Below, piece after piece: positions 50,736 through 61,689 of a stretch of 64,000 bases of DNA. Source of the stretch: Porphyra umbilicalis (Eukaryota; Rhodophyta; Bangiophyceae; Bangiales; Bangiaceae); assembly GCA_002049455.2 (NCBI GenBank), contig KV918866.1:160202-224201 (forward strand), in the 5' to 3' direction. Below the pieces are notes generated by a model. That model was not told where the DNA came from. It ran no database searches and saw nothing but the letters and a program-made list of their open reading frames with translations. Each line of letters begins with the position of its first letter. Position 1 is the stretch's first letter. Made by a program: the position numbers and the translations under genes.

Positions 50736-53561
50736 ATGGGAAACAGGGCAACCACAGTAGACGTCGTGCAGTCCTTTGGAGGCACGGTATGGGCGTACCT
50801 TTGCGTCGACTGCGCGCGCCTTCTCCTGAAACCTACATCAGGAATGGCTGATTGGCGCGACTGGGCCAAGACCTGCCCTAGTGGCTCCTCTCCAGACCTC
50901 GTTGCGCGCCTTCCAGTCGTCGCGTGCAAGCGTGGGGCGGCGGCATTGGGTTTGCACAGCACAGGGACCCCCCTCGGTCTTTGCGACAGGTGCTGCGCTC
51001 GGCGCAAGAGGGCGGCACGTCGCGATCTGGCTCCCTCTCTGTCGGCCACTACCCTGCCCCCCCGCTCCCCTACCGCGGGCGTACCCACCCCTGGCGTTCC
51101 GCTCGCCCCGCGCCTGCTGCCCCACCTCGGGCAAGCACCAGCTCCCCCCTCCCCCTGTATGCCTCAGGACGGCTGGCTCGGCTCTGCACTGTCGGTCGGC
51201 ACCCAGTCGGCTAGCATGGGCGTTTCGACGGGCTTTCCAGACGGCGCCTCCTCGGGGACGGTCGACCGCTTGGGCGGGGAGCGGCAGGCAGCCGCAAGAG
51301 CGGAGTCGCTGGGGCAGCGCCGCCGCGCGGTCTCCCCCACACACGTGGGGGAAGGTGCACAGCCGCAGGAGCTCCCAGTCGACGCGCGTCGACGGCTGTT
51401 GTTTGCCTCTGGTGGCGAGCCCAGTAGTGAGCCCACCCAACCACCACCGTCGTCGGCGACCAAGCTGCCGGCACTTCCCAGTTGTCGGGAATTCCTTGAT
51501 GGTCTCAGGGCCGGGAATTACGACCGGGAGCAGGACAAGTCGACACTTGAGGACATTGCAAGTGCAATTCTGTGGCGTGGTGACCGCCCCGAGATCCGCC
51601 TCCGACACAAGAATGGAAGCGTGCGCGTCTACCTACGACAGCTGTCGAGGAGGAAGGCCCAGGTCAAAACGAGCCAGACAAACAAGCGCCGCGAGGCGGC
51701 GCGTCGGCTGCAAGGGGGGGGGGCGCAGGTTGGGGTGGCGAAGACCAAGCGCTGCAGGACGCGGCCCTCGCGCGGTGCCGTCCAACTCTCTGTCACCGAG
51801 CAGGTGGGCCTTGTGGCGGCTCTGTCCATGAGCAACGTTGGGTTCAACCGCTGGAGATTGGCACTCGGAGGGGCCGCCAGCGGCCTCTGCAGCCTGCCTA
51901 TACTGCGTGCTAAGCGGCGCGAGCTGTCCGCGCTGCCTGGCAAGAAGGTTGTCGTGACAGGCTCGGGGGCTCATCTTGTCTCACTTACCGCGGCCATTCA
52001 GGAGCGCGTGTCGGCCCTGTGCGACGGCGGACTGTTCGTGGAGAGGCCGACCAATGCCTTGGCGGCGCTCAACGACGCGGCGACCGCCGCACCCGGTGTT
52101 GCCGCAGCAGCGGTCGCCTTTCCTGGCTCGCCCGCCACGTCGGGACCGGACGTGCAGATCGTTGTCGGTCTGGACAAGGGCGGAGATCCTGGGACGGTGA
52201 AAATTGTGGCTTCAATTATTAACCAGGCGCACCCGAATAGCCCCTCGAACACCATCCTGGTCGGAGTTTGCCCGTGTGACAACGACAGGTACGAAGCGCT
52301 GGCCGCCATGATGGAGACGCACCTGCCGCAAATTGACGCCCTCCTGCGTGACGGCGTCATGGTGCATGGTGCGCGACGTCCGGTGCGGCTGATGTTCGGG
52401 TGCGACTACGACGCGCAGTGCTGTTTCCTTGGCCACAAGGGTGCGACCGCCACGCAACCCTGTCTGATGTGTAAGCGCACCCGGTCGCCGAGTGTCAAGC
52501 AGGCGCTGCTGGACGCCACACACGGGACGCTTCAAGATGTAAGTGGCAGCGGGAACCTGCGAGAGGGCGCGCACTTTGCGGACCGCATGGTGATGGACAA
52601 CGCGACGCGGACTATTGCCATGCCTGGCACGCCGGATCATCATTGCTCGGTGGCGCGGAGTCCCCTGCTTGGGATTGACCCCCGCCAAATTGTACCAATT
52701 CCTCTGCACACAACGCAAGGAATTAACCACCGATTCCTTCGACTTGCTGTGGAGACGGTGATGGTGTACCGGAGCGCGACTGACGGCGCTGCCGCCGGAC
52801 GGCAAGCGGGCACCGACTTTGCGCTGGAGCTGGTTGGGCTGCTTCATGAGAGAGTACGCGTCCGTCCTACCGACTTCCATGGCGGGCTGTTTATTGGACG
52901 AGATTGCCACACCATCGGCGACAACAGCGCCCTGGTGTGTGCCGCTCTCGTGGGCAAGGTCTCGCCAGAGCACCTGGCTGCCTACGAGAAGGCCTGGTCG
53001 CTATGGAACAGGGTCCGCAAGACCCTGAACCGCGCCGCCATCATCCCTGCCGAGGAGGTCGTGGCTTTTCGTGCGGATACGTCCGCCATGGTCACCCTGC
53101 TGAAGGGGAGCTTTGGCTGGCTTTCCATTTCCCCAAAGCTCCACATTTTGATGTTCCACGCTCCAGACTTTCTGGAGCTGTGGGGCAGCATTGGTCTTTA
53201 TGGGGAGCAGGGGCTGGAGGCATGGCATGGTAGGTACGGGCAGAATGCTGTCAAGTATCCGGGCGCAACGGAGTTGGAGCGGGCAGCAGGATTTATGAGG
53301 GCAATGGCTCTGGCGCGCGAGGCGGGTGCGGATGTCCTCGCACGCTACGTGGCGACGCGGAGGTCGGCCGCGGCTGGGGCCCGCAAAGCCACGAAGGCAA
53401 CCGACAAACGGCGTCGAGAGAACAAGCCGGCGTTGCCGGAGTGCGCCGCCGAGAGCGCGAAGGCGGCCAAGAAGCGGCTGAAGTGGGCGGTGGGCATTAC
53501 TGAGGAGGCTGCCAAGACCGTAGGAGCCTATCTCAAGCGTGTTAGTCAGCAGAGTGTATGA
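50736..53561 (+). CDS. Large transposase-like protein, DDE-type core suspected
   Basis: 941 residues from ATG 50736 (MGNRATTVDVVQSFGG). N-terminal Cys pairs (CVDCARLL, CDRCCARRKRAARR) are followed by a disordered Pro/Ser region to about 250. The core has IVVGLDKGGDPGTVKI (candidate first Asp), NSPSNTILVGV, RLMFGCDYDAQCCFLGHKG (candidate second Asp), a zinc-type CLMC, VPIPLHTTQGINHRFL, and LHILMFHAPDFLELWGSIG followed by LYGEQGLEAWHGRYGQ (candidate Glu/His). A basic Lys/Arg/Ala tail ends the protein. This layout recalls large uncharacterised transposon-type proteins of hydra and nematodes. Uninterrupted; inverted repeats not found. Single-exon and flanked by repeats, so mobile origin is likely. 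Confidence 0.6.
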   Translation: MGNRATTVDVVQSFGGTVWAYLCVDCARLLLKPTSGMADWRDWAKTCPSGSSPDLVARLPVVACKRGAAALGLHSTGTPLGLCDRCCARRKRAARRDLAPSLSATTLPPRSPTAGVPTPGVPLAPRLLPHLGQAPAPPSPCMPQDGWLGSALSVGTQSASMGVSTGFPDGASSGTVDRLGGERQAAARAESLGQRRRAVSPTHVGEGAQPQELPVDARRRLLFASGGEPSSEPTQPPPSSATKLPALPSCREFLDGLRAGNYDREQDKSTLEDIASAILWRGDRPEIRLRHKNGSVRVYLRQLSRRKAQVKTSQTNKRREAARRLQGGGAQVGVAKTKRCRTRPSRGAVQLSVTEQVGLVAALSMSNVGFNRWRLALGGAASGLCSLPILRAKRRELSALPGKKVVVTGSGAHLVSLTAAIQERVSALCDGGLFVERPTNALAALNDAATAAPGVAAAAVAFPGSPATSGPDVQIVVGLDKGGDPGTVKIVASIINQAHPNSPSNTILVGVCPCDNDRYEALAAMMETHLPQIDALLRDGVMVHGARRPVRLMFGCDYDAQCCFLGHKGATATQPCLMCKRTRSPSVKQALLDATHGTLQDVSGSGNLREGAHFADRMVMDNATRTIAMPGTPDHHCSVARSPLLGIDPRQIVPIPLHTTQGINHRFLRLAVETVMVYRSATDGAAAGRQAGTDFALELVGLLHERVRVRPTDFHGGLFIGRDCHTIGDNSALVCAALVGKVSPEHLAAYEKAWSLWNRVRKTLNRAAIIPAEEVVAFRADTSAMVTLLKGSFGWLSISPKLHILMFHAPDFLELWGSIGLYGEQGLEAWHGRYGQNAVKYPGATELERAAGFMRAMALAREAGADVLARYVATRRSAAAGARKATKATDKRRRENKPALPECAAESAKAAKKRLKWAVGITEEAAKTVGAYLKRVSQQSV

Positions 53562-53787
53562 TTAAAGGATGAGACGTCTTCCTGAACAGAAACGAGACCA
53601 AAGGGGCACCCCGATGATCACGTGTGTTCAGCATCCTACTGGCCGGCCAGTATGAACCCTGCGAGACGCCCCTGGAGCTCCATGCCAGGAGCTACTCAAG
53701 CGGGCATATGGACAAACTCTGTGTGAGGCATGGCCCGTCGTTTGATCGTGCGGCCAACGAACATCGCGCCCTGAGCGGGGCGGGGGT

Positions 53788-55275
53788 CGCTATCACCGAC
53801 TGTCAGTGTTTTGGGACCTCCCCCTATGCCACTCCGGGTAAAGCATGTGCGCTGAGCACGAATATGGCCTCAGAAAGTGTATTCCATAGGTTCCCCCTCT
53901 TTGCCGACCCCACATGGCCCGATAAACGGGCGCCCGGGGCACCATGCCTACCTTTCGTGTGCGACATAATGCACAAGCGGTTCTGATATCCTCAGCATAA
54001 AGGCGTCGAGACGCACGCATCGAGCTAAAGAAACCCACCAACGGACCAACACAGCAGGAGTTATGACCTGCCTTGCACCAGTGCGGCCTACCAAAATCGC
54101 ACCAGGGGGGGGGGGGGGGTCGTTATCACCGACCGTCGGTGTTTTGGGACCTCCCCCTATGCCACTCCGGGTAAAGCATGTGCGCTGAGCACGAATATGG
54201 CCTCAGAAAGTGTATTCCATAGGTTCCCCCTCTTTGCCGACCCCATATGGCCCGATAAACGGGCGCCCGGGGCACCATGCCTACCTTTCGTGTGCGACAT
54301 AATGCACAAGCGGTTCTGATATCCTCAGCATAGAGGCGTCGAGACGCACGCATCGAGCTACAGAAACCCACCAACGGACCAACACAGCAGGAGTTATGAC
54401 CTGCCTTGCACCAGTGCGGCCTACCAAAATCGCACCAGGGGGGGGGGGGGGGGTCGTTATCACCGACCGTCGGTGTTTTGGGACCTCCCCCTATGCCACT
54501 CCGGGTAAAGCATGTGCGCTGAGCACGAATATGGCCTCAGAAAGTGTATTCCATAGGTTCCCCCTCTTTGCCGACCCCATATGGCCCGATAAACGGGCGC
54601 CCGGGGCACCATGCCTACCTTTCGTGTGCGACATAATGCACAAGCGGTTCTGATATCCTCAGCATAGAGGCGTCGAGACGCACGCATCGAGCTACAGAAA
54701 CCCACCAACGGACCAACACAGCAGGAGTTATGACCTGCCTTGCACCAGTGCGGCCTACCAAAATCGCACCAGGGGGGGGGGGGGGGTCGTTATCACCGAC
54801 CGTCGGTGTTTTGGGACCTCCCCCTATGCCACTCCGGGTAAAGCATGTGCGCTGAGCACGAATATGGCCTCAGAAAGTGTATTCCATAGGTTCCCCCTCT
54901 TTGCCGACCCCATATGGCCCGATAAACGGGCGCCCGGGGCACCATGCCTACCTTTCGTGTGCGACATAATGCACAAGCGGTTCTGATATCCTCAGCATAG
55001 AGGCGTCGAGACGCACGCATCGAGCTACAGAAACCCACCAACGGACCAACACAGCAGGAGTTATGACCTGCCTTGCACCAGTGCGGCCTACCAAAATCGC
55101 ACCAGGGGGGGGGGGGGGGGTCGTTATCACCGACCGTCGGTGTTTTGGGACCTCCCCCTATGCCACTCCGGGTAAAACATGTGCGCTGAGCACGAATATG
55201 GCCTCAGAAAGTGTATTCCATAGGTTCCCCCTCTTTGCCGACCCCATATGGCCCGAGAAACGGGCGCCAGGGGCT
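53788..55275 (+). repeat. 333-334-bp tandem array, four units plus a partial
   Basis: Units start with cgttatcaccgaccg (cgctatcacc in the first) at 53788, 54121, 54455, 54788 and 55122, giving spacings of 333, 334, 333 and 334. Each of the first four ends in a G tract of 15, 16, 15 and 16 bases. The last is partial and diverges after about 55270. Units differ at only a few positions; the first is the most divergent. The 82-codon minus frames repeating here are part of the repeat, not genes. Confidence 0.95.
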
Positions 55276-55862
55276 CTCCGACTATCTTTTTTGTGTGCCA
55301 CTGTTCTTCGACGTGGTGCGCATGCATAGCATCGTGAGTTGAAGCCCAGCGTATGAAGCTCAAGAGGAGCTCACATGGTCCAGTGGGGGCGGAGCTATGC
55401 CGTTTTTGCCGCCGGAGCGCCAGGCACTCGTTGGTGCGAGCTCGATTCCGTTGTGCCAACCTCCAACGCGACCTATTCAAGATTCGCGCAACGACCGAAA
55501 GCGATTCGCTCGCCATCGTCCCGTGCTGGTCCTTGAGCGCTGGTGGGATTGGCCACGTCGCGATCTGGCGAAATAAGTACGCTTCCTTTCAACAGACGAT
55601 AGAAAATAACTGACATGAAGGCAGTCGCCCAATGAGAAGTTGCATTTGGATGTAGGAGCCAACCATGTGCAGCAAAGCCTTCAAAAACCCGTAAGAGCGG
55701 ATACACTGGGCCTTAACTAGGCGTGTGGCACTCGCACGAGGACGGGGTTATGTGCTCAAATCAGACACAGATCTCAGAGCAAACCTAGCAATGTCAGAGG
55801 ACTATCCTTAAAATCTCAATTGGGCTTGCGACGTGGCGCCCCCTCACAGGCCGCCTATTGTA
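55276..55862. other. Spacer between tandem array and inverted-repeat element
   Basis: No gene seen; ends in TA (55861-55862), the apparent target duplication of the next element. Confidence 0.4.
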
Positions 55863-55908
55863 TGGTGCGTGTCCCAAAAATGAGACATGCGCGTTTTCTG
55901 AAGGACTG

Positions 55909-56804
55909 AGGCCCATTCTTAGCTGCGGCTTCGTTCGTGTGACGCTTCGTGTGACGAGCTCTCAGCTTCGAAAGGTCGCAGTGGGTCGTCCCTTCGTGTG
56001 ACAGTGTGAGGCGGAATTTTTTCGATGAATTTAACGTAAGTGATTGTCGGTCAAAGGGCTGACTTCGAGCGCTCGGTTGCTGGGCTCGGCACGGGCGCAC
56101 ACCGATGCTGTAAAACACCGTGGTTCAGCCTATGCCATGAGGGCGACGCCTTCGTCGCCCTCCCCTCGTTGCCGGCGCCTCGTTGCCGAGCCAGACAGCC
56201 TGAAATTGAACCCTTGGCGCCACGTTCGCCGAACCAGGATAGCCTCCCTGGATGGTCCATGCAGCAGGCTGTGCATAGCCGGGGAAGAAGTCCATTCGGG
56301 GGCGCAGCTTGGGCCCACCATGATACCCGCAGCATACGCTCGTATCGCGCTGCGGGCGTACTGAGAAATCCTCGATTTTGTGCTGTCGTACAGAAACGGC
56401 GACGGAGAGGCGGCCATCTGCCACAGGGCAGCGTAGGGGGCCAGCTGGTCATTCGGACAAGGCTGGGGGGCGTGGGGCGTTGCCGACGAAGGGGGCAGAT
56501 GTGGCCTGACTCGACTGTGGCGTCGCTTTCGGCTGCAGCCAGCAGGAGGCGACGGACTCGAATGTCCATCACACCAGTCGATTTGGAATTGATTGTTTCC
56601 AAATTCGCACTTGAAACCGTTCCACAAGACCAGCACGCCGCAAGGTCGATGTGATCACATGAAGCAACGTCGGAAAGTTCTTTTCCGACGTTGCTTCGTG
56701 TGATCACATGTGATCACATTGTTACGCGTTGCAGCCAATAGCTGGCCGCCCCACATCGTCACATGAACCGTCACACGAACGAAGCCGCAGCTAAGAATGG
56801 GCCT
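55909..56804. repeat. Nested 36-bp perfect inverted repeat
   Basis: 55909-55944 (starts aggcccattcttagctgc) is the exact complement of 56769-56804. It may mark the ends of a second element inserted in, or the old core of, the TA-flanked element. Confidence 0.8.
56651..56707. repeat. 26-bp hairpin with 5-nt loop
   Basis: 56651-56676 and 56682-56707 are complementary at 25 of 26 positions around gttct. gtgatcac at both outer ends is itself a palindrome and recurs at 56709-56716. Confidence 0.85.
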
Positions 56805-57387
56805 GACACATCACTGCACGGGCGCAGGCGGCGTGGGGTACGAGAAAATTCTCGACTGGCCTCCATGGAAAGAGCATCTCCCGACGCGTGCTTGGCTGAC
56901 AACTCCTTAATACCCGCCTGTGGGTCCTGTTCTGTGGACTTCTCAGATAGCCCCGATCTTGGAGCCAGTATTTTTCAGGTTCTTGGGGTTAAAGGTTTGC
57001 AACGCCAAAGCTCATGTGCTAACTGGAGCTTCGATGAGGGGTGTCTCAAATCGTGTTTTCCTCACAGGGGGCTACATGGGGGTCTTTTTCACGTTTTTAT
57101 TGGTAAGGTGGTGCCCTTTTCTTCGTGCACAAATTGTCAGCACATGCCTGCTCTAGTATCTGTGCATTTGATTGGGCCGCGTGATTGTCACCTGTCGAAG
57201 TTACAAGAAATGACACTTTCCCCCATGACACGTCAGGATGTGCCGCCTCTGTTAACACTGTCAGGGGCTGATCTGGAAGCACAGTGGGACCGAGTGGGTC
57301 ACATTACATTATCGGACCGTTGCAGAAGGCCAGTGGGCCGAGAAAAAAAGAAAAAACCGCGATGTCTCATTTTTGGGACACGCATCA

Positions 57388-58574
57388 TAGGCTCATAAAA
57401 TGGGCGATATGCGCAATAGAGTTACTCCTGACCGGGCTACTTTTTCATCGATATTCCTCTTTGTTGGTGGGCGGCTCGTGGCCCATCCCTTGGAGTAAAC
57501 CGTCCGAAGAATCTCGGAGCCTCCAGCGAGGCGTGATCCGCGAGATCCGCTGCAGATTGCCGTCGACAGGCCGACGAAAGGCAGCGATCGACTGACTCAA
57601 AAGCAGACACGAAGCACAAGTATGGCAAAAAGTGGGGGATCGCCGTCGTAAACGTCGATTGAGTGATACATGGTAGCTCCACAGGCTGCCACCGTGCACG
57701 GCCATGACGACCTGTCAGCCAATCACACATGCAAGAATCACAGACGGGATTGTGTGCACCCAAACGTGTTGCACGGGTGTTGAGGGCTGGCACAAGGCTG
57801 GGAATTTCATGGCTGGAAACTGCCGTGGAGGCGGTTTTTTCTTCCATGTTGGCCCGTCTACAGCTCTCGCGTACATCATGCGATCTACCTGAAACTTTGC
57901 ACGAGACAAGCTGAGGGTCGCCCCCTCTGGTCTTGAGAAGCATAGCGTCTCTGCTATAGCGGTTTACGCTACCCAGTCGGTTTTGTAGGGCTCTCAGAGA
58001 GGTCGTGGATGCAGCTGCACCGGCCCCCCCCTCAGACAGCCCTACGGGAAATGCCGGATCAAAAAAGCACGATATCCCAAGCGCTGGCCAATCAGAATCC
58101 CGTATGTTGACCCGCTTCCCAAAGTGGCTTGGACAGTGGAGCGCACTAGTCGAAGTCTCTGGTTTGATCCGACTTGACGATGAACAACAATCGCTGCCGA
58201 CTCGGAATCAATGAGCCTGCATGAGCCACACACTGCCAACTCAAGTAGCCTGGGTTTCAGAGCGTGACGACGGAAGTGGCCTACGCGACTGATCTCGACA
58301 CAGAACTGTTTCATTCCTATATGAATTCGTCGCCGCTGCTGGCTCCACCGTCTTCACGGACCGACTGCCGGAGTAGATTACTGGACAGGTGCCCCGCATG
58401 CGAAGACCTGGCCACCCGATCCGGCCTGCCATTTCAGGGGGGCTTTGTTCTCAAAACTGTCGGCTTCCGCCGCCGACGGCTTCCTTCGCGCCCCGCAGGC
58501 CGTGGTCCGCGTGACTACAAGAGCGCAGCTCTGTAGCACCCACCATGAGTTTCCCGTCGCGTGTGCATCTGCAG
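57388..58574. other. Intergenic, no gene seen
   Basis: Only short ORFs on both strands without motifs; balanced composition. Confidence 0.4.
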
Positions 58575-59200
58575 AGGCGGGGCGCAGCGGAACGGGGCGG
58601 GGCTCAGTGGGGGGGGGCAGAGCCGGACTGGGCAGGGTGGGGCAGAGCAGGACTGGGCAGGGTGGGGCAGAGCCGGGTGGGGCGGGGTAGGGGGGGCGTT
58701 GCAGGGCGGGGTGGGGCGGGGCTGGGCAGGGTGGGGCGGCGCGGAGCAGGGCGGGGCGGTGCGCTGCCGGGCGGGGTCGGGTTTGGCGCGGCGGGGCGCG
58801 GCGGGGCGGGGCGAGGCGGGGCGGTGCTGGGCGGGGCGGGCCGGGACGGGGTAGGGCGGAGTGGAGTAGAGAGGGGTGTGGTGGGGCGAGGCGGGGCGGG
58901 GTGGGGTGGGGTTTGTAGACGTTGGGCGGGACGGAGCTGGGCGGGGTGGGTCGGGGCGTCGCTGGGCGGGACGGGGCGGGGCGAGGCGAGGGAGGGCGTG
59001 TCGTTGCTGGGCGGGGTGGGGCCGGGGCGGGACGGGGTCGAGCGGGGTGCTCGGTGTGAGGCGGGGCAGGCCGGGGCGGGGCGGGGCGGAAGGAGTGGGG
59101 GGGACCAGGGGGGCGATCAAGGAGGGCGGAGGAAGGGGGGGGAAGGCGGGCGTCCCGGCTGGTGGGGGGGGGTGCGGGGGCGAAGCGTGCGCCGCCACGC
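58575..59200 (+). repeat. G-rich minisatellite (ggcggggtgggg-type)
   Basis: About 600 bp of short irregular units such as ggcggggcgggg and cagggtggggc on the plus strand, with four or more GGG(G) runs in almost any 20-25 bases, so G-quadruplex formation is likely. The long minus frames (Pro/Ala/Arg) are compositional. Confidence 0.85.
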
Positions 59201-59213
59201 AGTGTAAGATACA

Positions 59214-59606
59214 TGTAGCATATCTCTGCTCCCAATTGGCAATTAGCCACGAGTAGCCCCCTTGACTGGCTGAATCCACGGATTTGTGTGACTCGGCTTG
59301 TGGCACGCCCTTTGGGGGTTTACTTCCGCATTGTTTATTTTTTATTGTTTGTTTGCTTGCCTGTCTTATCTGTCTGCCGGCACTCATTACGATCGATTGA
59401 TCGGATGGTCGATCGACCAGTGCCGTTGCTTGTATTAAACCACCGTGGGTCCGGGGTCGCCGTCGTGGGCGCCACCCGGCTCCCCATCGGATGCCCTTCA
59501 ACAAAAGGTCTTCTTCCTCGCCGCGACGGCGATAGAACTCGCTTTATTGCTTGGCTACGGTCGGTCTCAGTACACTGGTAATTGAACTAACGTTATTAAT
59601 ACCACA
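59214..59606 (+). repeat. Third copy of the gypsy LTR
   Basis: 393 bp, TGTAGCATATC to AATACCACA, very similar to the LTRs at 9462 and 19317 but in plus orientation. It is followed by the same primer-binding site and leader. Confidence 0.95.
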
Positions 59607-59836
59607 TTTGGTGGAGCAGCAGGGGATACCCTCGCCTTCATCGTGCCTCGCGGCACGGTGTCCCCGAGAACTTTCTCGCTGCCTTGTGGCATTGTGACGG
59701 TGTCGATACGGTCGCTTGGCGCGCGGGGCGTAAGCCATCGACTTGTGGGCGTGGTGCCGGGGGCATCACGGTTGAGATCTCCGACGTTGGCGCGCAGGGC
59801 GTAAGCCAAGTCGGAACACTTTGTTCAGGTCCCAGT

Positions 59837-60148
59837 ATGTCTACTGGTGGTACCGGCGGCACTCGGCGAGCCAGAGACGGCAAGTTGCCATCTGGCTACC
59901 GGCCGCCGGGCGGGGGACAAGGCACTCCTGCCGCCTCCGACGCCCCAACGGACGGTGCTCCAACTCCTCCCATCCCTGCGGGTCAAGCCGCCTCTGGGCA
60001 GATGCAGGTGGTGGAGAGCCTGAAGGCGGCCGTTGAAGCACTTCAGCGACGCCTAACGGCCCAAGAACAGACTAAAGAGTCTCTGGCGCGAGCCAATGAC
60101 AAGTTGGTCGACGACGTCGAGGCCCTGCGCAAGGTCGACTCCCATGAG
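59837..60148 (+). pseudogene. gag: Truncated gypsy gag fragment
   Basis: Starts at ATG 59837 with the same N-terminus as the gag at 19087 and follows it to KVDSHE (about 104 residues), then homology stops abruptly at 60148. With the LTR and leader this makes a 935-bp 5' fragment (59214-60148), nearly identical to the full element. The following DNA is unrelated, so the break is a deletion, a recombination, or a chimeric non-autonomous element using this leader. Confidence 0.92.
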
Positions 60149-60327
60149 AGCATTCCCAACAATGTCGGGCCAACGCCATATTGGGCACACGTGGCAGAAA
60201 CGTGTCTCAAATTCGCCGTTGGCCAGTTCTCGGGGCGGGTAACAATGTCGAACGTGCACGCGGCGTTGCCAACGGAGGTCAAGCGAGTTAAAACGCGAAT
60301 GTACTTGCGCCCGATTCGGGGTCGGAG

Positions 60328-60398
60328 CCGTTGGCCCCAGGGCCAACGAGTTGCCAACGGAGCCTCCGTTGGCAACTCGTTGGCCCTGGGGCCAACGG
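60328..60398. repeat. Perfect 34-bp palindrome with 3-nt loop
   Basis: 60328-60361 (starts ccgttggccccagggcc) and 60365-60398 are exact complements around gcc. It lies about 180 bp after the gag fragment breakpoint. Confidence 0.92.
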
Positions 60399-61002
60399 GT
60401 TCTGTGCTCTGATTGGTCCATCGCGGTTTCACGGGGTTAAATGAGTGACAAGTGGCAGTTCATATTGTCCTCAGATTGCCCAATTTATCATATTTTTGTT
60501 TCGACAGCCACCCACGGATGGAATATTGTACCTCTCGGAACTGGACGGCCGCATGCCATCTCGACCCCAGAGCCCGGATCGTTGAAGTGTGTCACGTATC
60601 TCTCGTGCGCTGGCGTGTGGCCGAACGCGCTTGCGGGCCTGTCGGACACGCGGCGCGATCGCACCGACACTGGTAAAACAACTGGATCGGAGCGCTCGTG
60701 CGGGCACACGAGGCGGGGCCGGGCCACAGTCCCGCGCCCGGTCGCCAAATGGCCGCACCTGCGGCCACGTAGTGAACTGAGCAGAACCCTCCACCCTTGA
60801 CAGCACCCCAGGGCACCCCTGACAACCGCCGCACCCCCACAGCAACCCACAGCCCACACAACACAGACGCCTGGGCGGCCAGAAATACCGCCCTCTCTAC
60901 CACCCACCACCGCATCCTGCGCGCGCGCGTACTGCCCCCCACCACGCCACCCGCGCACACCGGCACCCCCGCCGCCGCCCCCACGTCGCCGCCGCCCCCG
61001 CC
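60399..61002. other. Spacer before the C-rich satellite
   Basis: No gene seen; composition shifts to C-rich after about 60780. Confidence 0.4.
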
Positions 61003-61668
61003 GACCGTTGCCGCCACCCACGCCACCGCCACCGACCGCCGCAGGCACCCACGCTACCTTCCCCGTCGTCGCCGTCCGCCCCCCCGCCCCCGCCGATCGC
61101 CGCCGCCCCCGACGACCGTTGCCGCCACCCACGCCACCGCCACCGACCGCCGCAGGCACCCACGCTACCGTCCCCGTCGTCGCCGTCCGCCCCCCCGCCC
61201 CCGCCGATCGCCGCCGCCCCCGCCGACCGTTGCCGCCACCCACGCCACCGCCACCGACCGCCGCAGGCACCCACGCTACCGACCCCGTCGTCGCCGTCCG
61301 CCCCCCCGCCCCCGCCGATCGCCGCCGCCCCCGACGACCGTTGCCGCCACCCACGCCACCGCCACCGACCGCCGCAGGCACCCACGCTACCGTCCCCGTC
61401 GTCGCCGTCCGCCCCCCCGCCCCCGCCGATCGCCGCCGCCCCCGCCGACCGTTGCCGCCACCCACGCTACCGCCACCGACCGCCGTAGGCACCCACGCTA
61501 CCGACCCCGTCGTCGCCGTCCGCCCCCCCGCCCCCGCCGATCGCCGCCGCCCCCGCCGACCGGTGCCGCCACCCACGCCACCGCCACCGACCGCCGCAGG
61601 CACCCACGCTACCGTCCCCGTCGTCGCCGACCGCCCCCCCGCCCCCGCCGATCGCCGCCGCCCCCCGC
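61003..61668 (+). repeat. 111-bp C-rich tandem repeat, six units
   Basis: gaccgttgccgcc (gaccggtgccgcc in the last) starts units at 61003, 61114, 61225, 61336, 61447 and 61558, each 111 bp apart. Adjacent units alternate small variants (cgtcccc/cgacccc), suggesting a two-unit higher-order pattern. Because 111 is 37 codons, all frames stay open on both strands. Confidence 0.92.
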
Positions 61669-61689
61669 ACCGGCCGCTGTCAACGCCGC

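Larger units (their letters stand above)
55863..57387. mobile_element. TA-flanked, non-autonomous Tc1/mariner-like element
   Basis: The ends tggtgcgtgtcccaaaaatg... (from 55863) and its complement (to 57387) match over 25 bp with one mismatch, and more weakly for about 10 bp beyond. Both are flanked by TA (55861-55862, 57388-57389), the Tc1/mariner target duplication. The 1525-bp interior has no transposase motif. Nested inside are a perfect 36-bp inverted repeat (55909-55944, 56769-56804) and a 26-bp hairpin (56651-56707). Possibly two elements nested. Confidence 0.8.

Noticed and set aside
53793-55041. Repeated 82-codon minus-strand ORFs
   Set aside because: They repeat with the 333-bp unit and have no coding signature beyond that.
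53788-55275. CRISPR-like array
   Set aside because: Units are 333 bp and contiguous, with no short repeat/spacer alternation; it is an ordinary tandem repeat.
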